From NCBI GenBank assembly GCA_019057975.1, contig JAHLWJ010000054.1, forward strand, positions 1 through 18,992: a stretch of DNA of 18,992 nt, given 5' to 3'. Below are positions 9,110-16,563 of the stretch, piece by piece. Position 1 is the first letter of the stretch. Each line of letters opens with the position of its first letter. The DNA comes from Promethearchaeota archaeon (GTDB taxonomy: Archaea; Asgardarchaeota; Lokiarchaeia; Sigynarchaeales; SOKP01). The notes below the pieces were generated by a model. That model searched no databases, was not told the DNA's origin, and saw only the letters and a program-made list of their open reading frames with translations. A program made the position numbers and the translations under genes.

Positions 9110-9805
9110 ATGGACCTTAAGTTAGATATTTTAGTTATCGGAGCCCATCCAGATGATGCAGAAATCGGATGTGGAGGAACAATTGCCCATTATAAGAAAA
9201 GAGGTAAAAAAATAGGGGTTTTGGATTTATCAAATGGAGAACCCACCCCATTCGGTACTGTTGAAAAAAGAATGGCTGAGGCAAAAGCAGCTTCTGAAAT
9301 TTTACATCTGGATATAAGAGTTACTCTAGACATGAGAAATAGATATATTGAAAATACAATAGAGAACAGAAAAAAAGTTTCTGAAGTGATTAGAAAATAT
9401 AAACCAAATATTCTTATTACCCATCCCTCTAATGATTGGCACCCAGACCACATAGCTTGTCATCAAATTGTAAATGCAGCCAAATTTCAAGCAAAACTAA
9501 CAAAAACTGAATCCAAATATTCTGAATTTTCCCCAAAATATACCTTTTATTTTGATCATTCACATTTAAAGGATAAGAATCGAAAATTGGACTTTTTAAT
9601 CGATATTTCTGATTCTATCGAAGAAAAAGTAAATGCCCTTAAAGTCTATAAATCACAGTTTGTTGATAATAAGAAGTATTTAAGGATTTTTGATTATATA
9701 AGAGAACGTGCAGGCTTTTTGGGATATCAAATTGGTGTAAAGTACGCTGAAGGATTCATTAATTCTGAATATTCAATGGTAGATTTTGAAAACTTTAAAT
9801 TTTAG
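9110..9805 (+). CDS. bshB1: PIG-L/LmbE zinc deacetylase, BshB1-like
   Basis: A 231-residue PIG-L-family zinc-dependent deacetylase, which removes acetyl from an N-acetylglucosaminide. AHPDD (12-16) supplies the zinc ligands H13 and D16 and the general base D15; HPDH (111-114) supplies a further zinc ligand, H114. Beyond the superfamily motifs, three features point to the bacillithiol deacetylase BshB1: GTVEKRMAEAKAA after the first metal motif, IDISDSIEEKVNALKVYKSQF-like residues about 161-182, and the C-terminal LGYQIGVKYAEGF. In bacteria BshB1 converts GlcNAc-malate to GlcN-malate. The start ATG lies nine bases after the glycosyltransferase stop, and the BshC-like gene follows after eleven bases. 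It ends in TAG, backed up by an in-frame TAA at 9809. The family call is firm; the exact substrate is inferred. Confidence 0.85.
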   Translation: MDLKLDILVIGAHPDDAEIGCGGTIAHYKKRGKKIGVLDLSNGEPTPFGTVEKRMAEAKAASEILHLDIRVTLDMRNRYIENTIENRKKVSEVIRKYKPNILITHPSNDWHPDHIACHQIVNAAKFQAKLTKTESKYSEFSPKYTFYFDHSHLKDKNRKLDFLIDISDSIEEKVNALKVYKSQFVDNKKYLRIFDYIRERAGFLGYQIGVKYAEGFINSEYSMVDFENFKF

Positions 9806-9816
9806 GTATAATAGAG

Positions 9817-11517
9817 ATGTCAAACGATAAATTCGAAGATCCATTAAAATATTACCTGTTATATGCTTTAGAAGGACAAGAATCTTGGATTTCTGAAGGT
9901 ATGAAAGATCTTATACCCCAATCTATGAGCGATGCTATTTTCCTTGCCAAAAAAATAAACAGAGGAATGGAAAAGGACAATGAAATAAAATTAGCATTGG
10001 GAAAAATTTTCGAAAACACAAATAATAAATATAATCTACTGACTGACAAAGCTAAGAGACATTTGGAAAATTTTCTTACAGATAATAATAGTCTGAGTTT
10101 AGAAGTTTCACATCAACCTAAATTTTTAGGGGGGGAAAGGTTTCTTTTTAACAAAATGGCATGCGGAGCAGCTTTTGCGAATCTTGATAATTGTATAATT
10201 CCAATATTTTACGTCGCTGATTATGATAAGGTCCATTCTGAATTAATAAGAACCAAATTTTCGCAAAGTGATTCACCTAATGGATTTTCGATTTCAATAA
10301 AACCTGAAATAGAAAAGGAGTTTCTTGATATGAGAATTAGAAATCTTCCGCTACCATCTCTGCCTTATCTCTTGGAACAGTTTCAAGAAATTAGAAAAAA
10401 ATACATTAATTCTATTAATTCCTGCTTAGAGGATAATTGGCATAAAAAACTATTAGAAGAGCGATTAGAGGAAGCGCTTCGGTTAATCAAAATCGCACAT
10501 AATAATGCAGAAAACTATACAGACTGGTTTATCAACATAATTGGGACAATTTCCAATATTATCTTTGATCAAGGCTATCTTTTTATTTCTGCTTCAGATT
10601 TGGCATATAAAAAGCTATTAACACCATTTTATGAGACATTATTAGAGAATCAAAGTAAGTATGTTGATACATATTTAGATTTAAGAAATCAATTTATAGA
10701 TCATCATATTCAACCTCCCTTAAGAGAGATTAGAGATGACTTTGTCCCTTTTTTTTATGAATGCACTAATGAACAGTGTAACTATAAGAGACTAGAATTA
10801 TCCTGTCAAGATTATACATCCATGATCCATGTTAAATGTAAATGTGATCATTGCGGGGATTTAATAGATTTTAGTCTTGAAAAGGATAAGCCTGATCTTT
10901 CTGAGTATGTGTCTTTTTTTACTCCCAGAGTTGAATCCCGTCAATATTTAATCTCAAAAACCATCCAACCAGCAATACATATAGCAGGTACAGGTGAAAC
11001 TAGATATTATACGATGGGAATCCCTCTGATTAGACATTTTGATAAAGATATTTCTTTACCTGTTATTTATTTTTATAATAAAATAACAATGAATACATTT
11101 ATCACGAGGAAGCTTGAGCAGGATTTAGTCAAATTAAATATACCAGGATTTTTGGATAATATAAAAAGCCTGATGAAAAATCTTGGGAAGTTTAATCGTT
11201 TAATCAATAAATCCGAGGTGTCTGTTATGGAAAGGGCAAAAATAATAGAAATTTTGAATAATTTTCAACCATATATGATGCATATCGAAAATATCTTATT
11301 AGAAAACCAATCAACCGATATAGCTTCAGAGGATAAAAATATCATTTCAAGTTATTTAAGTAATATGTTCGGAAAAATCTCTAAGGAAAAACACGGACAA
11401 GAGGCAGTATTTCATTGGTTGGATTTATGTTTAAAAAACGGGTTATCTAATTTCTTTAATGATTACTTTCGAATTTACAAACCGTGGCTCCCTCCTGGAA
11501 CAGAAATCTTTCTGTAA
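9817..11517 (+). CDS. bshC: BshC-like cysteine ligase with embedded zinc ribbon
   Basis: A 566-residue homolog of BshC, the enzyme thought to add cysteine to GlcN-malate in the last step of bacillithiol synthesis. Residues 96-117 (SHQPKFLGGERFLFNKMACG) correspond to the TGQQ-GLFTGPLY-K segment of bacterial BshC, although TGQQ is replaced by VSHQ. IPIFYVADYDKVHSE (128-141) matches the VPVFWIAGEDHD strand. TPRVESRQ (369-376), IQPAIHIAGTGETRYY (383-398) and LPVIYFYN match the LRPLVQD, YVAGPGEIAYF and PVLVPR blocks. Residues about 437-500 form the expected C-terminal coiled-coil part. Between the halves lies an apparent zinc ribbon (C316-x4-C321 and C343-x2-C346, plus C341), which I do not recall in bacterial BshC. 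A weak AGG precedes the ATG. It is the third gene of the operon, converging on the amidohydrolase gene with an 8-base gap. Confidence 0.75.
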   Translation: MSNDKFEDPLKYYLLYALEGQESWISEGMKDLIPQSMSDAIFLAKKINRGMEKDNEIKLALGKIFENTNNKYNLLTDKAKRHLENFLTDNNSLSLEVSHQPKFLGGERFLFNKMACGAAFANLDNCIIPIFYVADYDKVHSELIRTKFSQSDSPNGFSISIKPEIEKEFLDMRIRNLPLPSLPYLLEQFQEIRKKYINSINSCLEDNWHKKLLEERLEEALRLIKIAHNNAENYTDWFINIIGTISNIIFDQGYLFISASDLAYKKLLTPFYETLLENQSKYVDTYLDLRNQFIDHHIQPPLREIRDDFVPFFYECTNEQCNYKRLELSCQDYTSMIHVKCKCDHCGDLIDFSLEKDKPDLSEYVSFFTPRVESRQYLISKTIQPAIHIAGTGETRYYTMGIPLIRHFDKDISLPVIYFYNKITMNTFITRKLEQDLVKLNIPGFLDNIKSLMKNLGKFNRLINKSEVSVMERAKIIEILNNFQPYMMHIENILLENQSTDIASEDKNIISSYLSNMFGKISKEKHGQEAVFHWLDLCLKNGLSNFFNDYFRIYKPWLPPGTEIFL

Positions 11518-11525
11518 TGTGTAGG

Positions 11526-12509
11526 TCATTTTAGTTTGAAGAACTTAATTGCATTTTCCCAATAAATCTTCTTTAAGACATCAAGAGGAAGATCCAAGCC
11601 ATTTATCTTCGTATTATTATCATTTTCTGGATCTGGAAAAGGTAATGGTACATCTCGACATGAGGTTTCTAAAATTGCTAGGAAGGTAAAATAACGAGTC
11701 CGATAATAATCTGAAATCGGTTTGTTTCGGTCTTGCACAAGATCTGTCCCAAAAAGAATTCTGTCTGAATATTTAATAAAAAACTCTCTGGCTTTTTTTG
11801 GATACCTCCCAAGTTCTCGTGCCATCCATCTTGCTGAAGATATATCAATGTAGTAATTTGGATATGATTCAATCCACCTTGCGAGGTTTTCAAGATCTTC
11901 TGGTTGACTCCCAAAATGTGCTTGTTGTACCTTTAAGTTAGGAAAACTTGATAAAATCTCCTCAAAATCATCTATATGTTCTCTCTTGGTGCCATATCGA
12001 CTAACTGGTTGATATACTTTCTCGTACCAAAGATCTGGATCACTAACGTGAATTAATAAAATAAGCCCTAATTCTTCTATCTTGGCGAATATTGACTTAA
12101 AAAAAGGATCAGATAATCTAATTTTTGGTGGATCTATTTTGAATTGTTCTCTTACAAAATCTCTCACTCTCGGTCCAAACCAAAATTTAACAACTGGAAA
12201 TCCTTGTTGATAAATCTTTTCAATTAAATCTAACGTTAATTTAAGGTTTGGCTTTGCTTTAAATAGCTGCCTACTTCTAAAATATTTAGCCAACACAAAC
12301 TTATCAGGGAAATTTGTTTCTAATTTATCATACCCATTCCCCCAGATGATACCAACTGATTTCTTGATATTAAACTCTTCTCTGAACTTAATTAAATTAT
12401 GAATACCGTCTATACTCCCTAAATGAACATGAGCATCAAACTTCGGACCATTATACTTAGAAGAGAAAGCTACGTCATCATTAAAGTAGTCTGAAATATA
12501 TTTTTGCAT
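11526..12509 (-). CDS. Amidohydrolase (Amidohydro_2, TIM-barrel metal hydrolase)
   Basis: A 327-residue metal-dependent hydrolase of the amidohydrolase superfamily, Amidohydro_2 branch, which holds decarboxylases and C-C or C-N hydrolases. The metal-site pattern is complete: DAHVH (25-29), H154 in LLIHVSDPD, H198 in QQAHFG, and D256 in ILFGTDL at the end of strand 8. K108 in VVKFWFG is near the position of a bridging lysine in some subgroups, but I cannot assign it. DISSARWMARELG (222-234) is typical of the group. There is no signal peptide, so it is cytoplasmic. It lies 166 bases downstream of the URO-D-family gene on the same strand and may share its transcript. It ends in TGA. The substrate is unknown. 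Confidence 0.8.
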   Translation of the reverse strand: MQKYISDYFNDDVAFSSKYNGPKFDAHVHLGSIDGIHNLIKFREEFNIKKSVGIIWGNGYDKLETNFPDKFVLAKYFRSRQLFKAKPNLKLTLDLIEKIYQQGFPVVKFWFGPRVRDFVREQFKIDPPKIRLSDPFFKSIFAKIEELGLILLIHVSDPDLWYEKVYQPVSRYGTKREHIDDFEEILSSFPNLKVQQAHFGSQPEDLENLARWIESYPNYYIDISSARWMARELGRYPKKAREFFIKYSDRILFGTDLVQDRNKPISDYYRTRYFTFLAILETSCRDVPLPFPDPENDNNTKINGLDLPLDVLKKIYWENAIKFFKLK

Positions 12510-12652
12510 TCGTAATTCACACTAAAAATACTATTCTTTGATACATCTAAGCAACAGCTTAATTTTCAAAAATCTTCTGTTATCTTGATAATTGATTATA
12601 TGATTCTTAGCCTAATTATTTTTTGAAAAGAATTTTTTATTCCAATCATCGA

Positions 12653-12666
12653 TCTTCTCAAGAAGA
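12653..12666 (-). terminator. Inverted repeat after the URO-D-family gene
   Basis: TCTTCT and AGAAGA flank two bases, starting ten bases past the stop of the URO-D-family gene. It can form a short hairpin on the minus-strand transcript. T-rich stretches occur about 15-25 bases further along, not directly after it. It could reduce read-through into the amidohydrolase gene; the evidence is weak. Confidence 0.3.
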
Positions 12667-12675
12667 ATTTATTTT

Positions 12676-13650
12676 TTAAAGGTTTTTAATTGTTTTTACT
12701 GCTGTTTCTATTATGGAATCACTTACGAATTGAGGAATAACGCACCCGGGAGTAATTATTAATCCCGAACCTTTGAAGTTTTTGTAAACTGAAGAGATCA
12801 ATGATGAAACTTCTTCAAGATTTGATAAATTTTTCCAGGATTCCGCATTTAATCCTCCGAGAAGTCCTCCCTTAAAGATTTTTCTTGCTTCAGAAAGTTT
12901 TGGCACTGTTTGTTGATCATGCCAATTAATAGCGTTTATAGGTAGTTTCGCTGCTAATTTGTAATCAGGATTATCCCCATGGAGATGAAGGACCAGAAAA
13001 TTATTCTTTTTTAACGTTTTTTTAATGAGGGACTTCATTGGTGTAAATTCTAGTTCTAATCGCTCCTCATCGGTTAATTTATTGTTAAAATGTTGGGTGG
13101 CCAAAAATATACCATCAGCTCCCGCATCTAGTGAAGCTTTTGTAAAAGCTGTCATTGTAGAAGAGATTATTTTAAATTGTTCTCCAATTAGTTGAGGATC
13201 CTTTCTGTAGTGAGAAATTACATTCGGATCAATTTGGGATGCTACCATAAAAGGGGAAAAAACGGTCATCATGGTTGGTACTTTTCCGTCAACTTCTCGA
13301 TGAATTAATTTCATTGCTTTAATTTGATTCCCGAATTCGCCACTCGTTACCTCAAGCTTTTTAACATTCTCCCAATCCTCTAGCCTTTCTATTGGATATT
13401 TCACGCAAATTCTAGAACCAGAATCCGGATCATAACCTCCCAATTCTGCTCCAAAATCAGTAGCAAAAGCACGACCTGAGATTGAGATTTTCATAATATC
13501 AGAATCGAATTTGGTTTGAAAATCCATCTGCGCCTTTAAAAGTTCTTCAGGATTTTTATCGAATTCAGGGAAATGTTTCCAAATTGCGTAGGGAACCTTC
13601 TCAGTGGGTTCTACTTTTAAAGCTTTTTTAATTAGGTCGAATTTATCCAT
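12676..13650 (-). CDS. URO-D-family protein, probable methyltransferase-like rather than heme enzyme
   Basis: A 324-residue TIM-barrel protein of the uroporphyrinogen decarboxylase family, the group that also includes the corrinoid:CoM methyltransferases MtaA and MtbA. It lacks the N-terminal arginine-rich signature of genuine UroD (PVWxMRQAGR); the equivalent place reads VPYAIWKHF (19-27), so a role in heme synthesis is unlikely. MtaA/MtbA bind zinc through H-x-C and a distant C. Here the strand end reads VLHLHGDN, giving H222-x-H224, and C303 lies in TPGC near the C-terminus, so a modified H-x-H...C site is possible. Other blocks are GADGIFLATQ (177-186) and GGLLGGLNAE (261-270). A TATA-like element lies about 90 bases upstream. 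The substrate is unknown; single-carbon transfer is an inference. Confidence 0.75.
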   Translation of the reverse strand: MDKFDLIKKALKVEPTEKVPYAIWKHFPEFDKNPEELLKAQMDFQTKFDSDIMKISISGRAFATDFGAELGGYDPDSGSRICVKYPIERLEDWENVKKLEVTSGEFGNQIKAMKLIHREVDGKVPTMMTVFSPFMVASQIDPNVISHYRKDPQLIGEQFKIISSTMTAFTKASLDAGADGIFLATQHFNNKLTDEERLELEFTPMKSLIKKTLKKNNFLVLHLHGDNPDYKLAAKLPINAINWHDQQTVPKLSEARKIFKGGLLGGLNAESWKNLSNLEEVSSLISSVYKNFKGSGLIITPGCVIPQFVSDSIIETAVKTIKNL

Positions 13651-13733
13651 TGTATTGTCCTATTTCCTATTAATCTTAAAGTTGAGGTGCTTTATTCTTG
13701 TAAATAATCTCATTAGAATCTTAAAAAACTTTT

Positions 13734-13748
13734 CTATTTAAAGATTCT
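13734..13748 (-). promoter_or_regulatory. BRE/TATA-like promoter element before the URO-D-family gene
   Basis: On the minus strand this reads AGAATCTTTAAATAG, a TTTAAATA TATA box preceded by a purine-rich BRE-like stretch. It lies about 90 bases before the URO-D-family ATG. The same 15 bases occur exactly at 18889-18903, upstream of the histone and in the same orientation. Confidence 0.5.
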
Positions 13749-13852
13749 ATTAGAACATATCGGATAATTTAAAAATATTAAAAGAGAAGAAATATTAAAA
13801 ATTATAATATGACCTTAGAAATGATAAAAAATTGTTTTTAGTTGAGTGAATT

Positions 13853-14365
13853 ATGAAAGGAACATTTAAAATATTATCGGATGCTATTCACGAGCAATAC
13901 GGCGCTGCAATCACGATGTTGGAGAAAGATTTGAAAAGTTGCCCAAAAGAAGTATGGGATGATAGAACCAGTGGATCCCCATTTTGGCATGTAGCTTATC
14001 ACGTGATGTGGTTTTTGGATTGGTATCTTTCGGATTCAAAAAAAGCCCGTGAAAGTTTCAAATCGAAATTTGGCGAAGCATCATCGCATTTTGAAGATTT
14101 AAATAAAACACCAGAAATAACATTGACATGTGACCAATTACTAGATTACATATCAGATATTAAAGAAAAAGCTAAAAATCGGTTTGAAGATCTAACTTCA
14201 GATGAATTAATACAACGTTCTGTATTTGAATGGCACGGAAATAGCGTTTTAAGTTCATTACTTTATAATCTTCGTCACTTAATGCTCCACATAGGAGCTC
14301 TTAATTTAAGACTCCATATGAAAGGCGTGAAATTGGAGAACTGGGTTAGTAATCAACGAATTTAA
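13853..14365 (+). CDS. DinB/YfiT-fold protein, paralog A (possible thiol S-transferase)
   Basis: A 170-residue four-helix-bundle protein of the DinB/YfiT superfamily. Candidate metal ligands are H46 and H50 in FWHVAYH, plus H142 and H146 in RHLMLHIGALN, the H-x3-H-x-G signature of the last helix. Members of this superfamily bind a divalent metal through three histidines, and several are S-transferases for bacillithiol, mycothiol or glutathione; others have unknown roles. With BshB/BshC-like genes 2.3 kb away, a thiol S-transferase or related thiol enzyme is a fair inference, but its substrate cannot be read from sequence. It is about 77% identical, without gaps, to the protein at 15039-15545. 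The ATG at 13853 is preceded by GAGTG at modest spacing. It is divergent from the URO-D-family gene. Confidence 0.8.
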   Translation: MKGTFKILSDAIHEQYGAAITMLEKDLKSCPKEVWDDRTSGSPFWHVAYHVMWFLDWYLSDSKKARESFKSKFGEASSHFEDLNKTPEITLTCDQLLDYISDIKEKAKNRFEDLTSDELIQRSVFEWHGNSVLSSLLYNLRHLMLHIGALNLRLHMKGVKLENWVSNQRI

Positions 14366-14386
14366 TTATATCTCATTAATCTCAAT

Positions 14387-14400
14387 AGAATCTTTAAAAA
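14387..14400 (+). promoter_or_regulatory. AGAATCTTTAAA-type promoter-like element
   Basis: AGAATCTTTAAAAA lies about 110 bases before the second DinB-fold gene. It shares AGAATCTTTAAA with the minus-strand elements at 13734-13748 and 18889-18903. A nearer TATA-like site is at 14481-14488, so this may be an alternative promoter or chance. Confidence 0.3.
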
Positions 14401-14480
14401 TCTTTCATATTTACAGCTTTTAATTATAATTCTAAACATATTTAAACTATAGAAATGGAATATTTTTTTTACTAAAAATT

Positions 14481-14488
14481 TTTAAACT
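14481..14488 (+). promoter_or_regulatory. TATA-like box for the second DinB-fold gene
   Basis: TTTAAACT is centred about 26 bases before the ATG at 14510, the spacing expected for a leaderless archaeal message. No Shine-Dalgarno sequence precedes that ATG. Confidence 0.4.
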
Positions 14489-14509
14489 TAACATCCTATA
14501 TTAAAAATT

Positions 14510-14971
14510 ATGCCAGAAAGTATCAAATCTTTGAAGTTTGTATATGATTATGCTAAAACTTTGTTTGAAAAGCGAAAGGATAATCATTTTGAGGAATCTA
14601 TGAAAAATCCGTTATTTGAAGGGGAGGAGACTGCTCTCAATGTATTTATACATTCTATCACCCTATTAAATTGGGCAATGAAGAAAATGACCAATCCTGA
14701 TGCAAACAATAAAGACATAGCAATAAAATTAGATCCTGAATCTACCGCTCCTTTGCATGAACAATTATTAGATTTGTTTAATATAGCAATTGAAGCCTAT
14801 GTGGAGGCAAGAACTAGATATAAGGAAGAAGATCTTAAAAATACATTTAAATCCCCTTTTGGGAGGGAAATGACTTACGAAGATTGGTTTGGATTCATCA
14901 TACATCACACAATCGGTCATGTTTATCAAGCCTTTAGATTACAAGCAATATATCTAAGACAAAGAGTCTAG
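14510..14971 (+). CDS. Divergent DinB/YfiT-fold protein
   Basis: A 153-residue, mostly helical protein. Its last helix carries H132, H133 and H137 in IIHHTIGHVYQAFRLQ, the H-x3-GH-x2-Q pattern of the DinB superfamily, and H48 in NVFIHSITLLNW can supply the third metal ligand. Beyond this pattern it is not clearly similar to the two DinB genes on either side, so it is a distinct subfamily, not a third copy. The conserved histidines suggest an active metal-binding fold. The role is unknown; thiol transfer is possible by the same argument as for its neighbours. It is probably leaderless, ends in TAG, and is followed by a strong T-tract. Confidence 0.7.
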   Translation: MPESIKSLKFVYDYAKTLFEKRKDNHFEESMKNPLFEGEETALNVFIHSITLLNWAMKKMTNPDANNKDIAIKLDPESTAPLHEQLLDLFNIAIEAYVEARTRYKEEDLKNTFKSPFGREMTYEDWFGFIIHHTIGHVYQAFRLQAIYLRQRV

Positions 14972-14998
14972 TTTTTTTTTCACTTTAATTTTTTTTTC
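14972..14998 (+). terminator. Poly-T terminator after the second DinB-fold gene
   Basis: Two T-runs of nine bases each, separated by a few bases, begin directly after the TAG. Archaeal RNA polymerase terminates at such T-tracts without needing a hairpin. This makes the following DinB paralog likely to have its own promoter, although the remaining gap is only about 40 bases. Confidence 0.6.
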
Positions 14999-15038
14999 TT
15001 TAAGATATCAATAAAAAGGAAGTATTCAAAATCAAGAT

Positions 15039-15545
15039 ATGACATTAAAAATTATAATAGATGCATTAAACGAGCAATATGGTGCTGCTGTCGGAATGAT
15101 GGAGCAAAATTTAAAAAGTTGCCCAAAGGTAGTATGGGATGATAGAACCGGTGGACCTCCATTTTGGCATGTGGCTTATCACGCGATGTGGTTTTTGGAT
15201 TGGTATCTTTCAGATTCAAAGAAAGCTCGTGAAATTTTTAAATCGAAATTCGGTGAAACATCATCGCATTTGGAACAATTAAATAAAACTCCAGAAATAA
15301 CTTTGACACCTGAACAATTATTCGAGTATTTATCAGAAATTAAAGAAAAAGCTAAAAATCGGTTTGATAATCTGACAACAGATAAACTAGCCCAACCTTC
15401 TATATTTGAATGGCATGGAAAAAGTGCCTTAAGCTCATTACTTTATAACCTTCGACATTTAATGCTCCATATAGGTGCTCTTAATTTAAGGCTACATAGA
15501 AAAGGTGTAAAACTAGACAACTGGGTTGCTCATCAAAAAATTTAA
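15039..15545 (+). CDS. DinB/YfiT-fold protein, paralog B (possible thiol S-transferase)
   Basis: A 168-residue DinB/YfiT protein, aligned without gaps to the protein at 13853-14365 at about 77% identity (38 differences by eye in 166 positions). The metal-ligand candidates are kept: H44, H48, H140 and H144. The segments FWHVAYH, MWFLDWYLSDSKKARE and SSLLYNLRHLMLHIGALNLRLH are nearly unchanged, while the stretch before the last helix (about 112-128) and the N-terminus vary most. This is what one expects of two working copies that have begun to differ in substrate or partner. The ATG at 15039 gives the same N-terminal length as paralog A minus two residues. A weak GGA lies about 20 bases upstream, too far for a normal Shine-Dalgarno. 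It ends in TAA. Confidence 0.8.
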   Translation: MTLKIIIDALNEQYGAAVGMMEQNLKSCPKVVWDDRTGGPPFWHVAYHAMWFLDWYLSDSKKAREIFKSKFGETSSHLEQLNKTPEITLTPEQLFEYLSEIKEKAKNRFDNLTTDKLAQPSIFEWHGKSALSSLLYNLRHLMLHIGALNLRLHRKGVKLDNWVAHQKI

Positions 15546-15696
15546 CCTAGTGATATATTCCAGTTCCATCTTTTTAATATTATTGACACTTTGAAGATTT
15601 TCATAGAAATATTGCTTATATAAACTTCCAAGAAAAAGATAAAGAAATCATCTTAAGAATAAGAAGGGATCGACAATTTTCAAAGAATTAATTACT

Positions 15697-16233
15697 TCAT
15701 ACGAAGCGATCTATTTCATCATAAAACATATCTAATTCTTTTTCTGTAAAGATATGGTCAACAATTTGTTTAAAACGAGGCAAATCTCTGTATTTTTCAA
15801 ATTCTGGATCAGTTGTTGCCATCCTTTTAAGCTCTGCTTTTTTCCCCCCAACCGAATCTTTAAAATAAGCTTCGGTAGCAAATGTCCATCGTAGAAACTC
15901 AAATAAAAAATCTTTCTCTCCCAAAATTGCGGCTATTCGAACTTTTTCCAATAGAGCATAAGGAAACTAATTATCCCAATTTTCAGATCCACAGACACGA
16001 CTTAAGATTAATCCTGCTTTTAAAAGAAAACCATTTTTCAGAAGTGACTTTCCATATTCTAAAATGTAATCCCCAAACGATGAGTGTTTCTTATAAATTT
16101 CCTTATCAAGCTCTAAGATTGCTAAATTCTTTCGAACGATTTTTTCATAATTCTTTTCTTTTACTTCTATATCTGTAGCATACTTAGGGAAGAAATGTAA
16201 GTCGTTTCCATCAATTTTCTTTTGATCATTCAT
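15697..16233 (-). pseudogene. TPR-like gene interrupted by one in-frame TAG
   Basis: One reading frame runs from the ATG at 16233 to the TGA at 15697, broken only by TAG at 15967-15969 (codon 89 of 179). The sequence around it is continuous: ...SENWDN, TAG, FPYALLEKVRIAAILGEK... The helical repeats before and after, and the ending TTDPEFEKYRDLPRFKQIV, are typical of the final TPR of tetratricopeptide proteins. There is no good restart after the stop (only a TTG). The simplest reading is a recent nonsense mutation or a base-calling error. Programmed read-through or an amino acid inserted at UAG cannot be excluded, but TAG is an ordinary stop for three other genes here (9098, 9803, 14969). The function would be protein-protein binding. 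Confidence 0.65.
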
Positions 16234-16563
16234 TTTTTTACTGTTCTAGTTACCTTAATCAGGGTTAAAATGTTTATCCTTCGATCTTCAAAGGGGTATT
16301 TACTTCTAAGCTATTTTTCGAAATAACTAGCTTTCATCCACAAGTATCTATCTTCTCATGGTAATAAGTAGTAGAATGAAAAGAAGAAAAAAAAGATTTT
16401 TTAGATTTGAAAGCTTCTCGTCCCTCTAAACTAAATATTTAATTTAATAACTAAAAGGATGTCGTCTTTTACATTGTAATTTTGACATAGGGTTTATTTG
16501 AACCATTTATATTTCAATTTGCTAGCTATTGGTAAGGTTTATCAGCGATGTGACTGTCTATAA
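16234..16563. other. Intergenic region with a TTCG-loop inverted repeat
   Basis: A 330-base stretch without a supportable gene lies between the divergent TPR remnant and the DUF169 pair. At 16308-16333, AAGC-TATTT-TTCG-AAATA-ACTA-GCTT can fold into a nine-pair hairpin with a TTCG loop and a four-base bulge. A TATA-like catttatattt occurs at about 16503-16513, some 55 bases before the first DUF169 start. I see no tRNA or other known RNA gene here. Confidence 0.4.

Noticed and set aside
12676..13650. Uroporphyrinogen decarboxylase of heme synthesis
   Set aside because: The N-terminal substrate-binding arginine signature is missing and no other tetrapyrrole gene is nearby.
15882..16178. 98-codon plus-strand open frame over the TPR-like remnant
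   Set aside because: It is antisense to a frame with clear TPR-type ending, and its own translation resembles nothing; open by chance.
15697..16233. General recoding of TAG in this genome
   Set aside because: TAG ends three other genes here at natural protein ends, one of them followed within two codons by TAA and one followed at once by a T-tract terminator; recoding at the single split gene stays open, but not genome-wide from this evidence.
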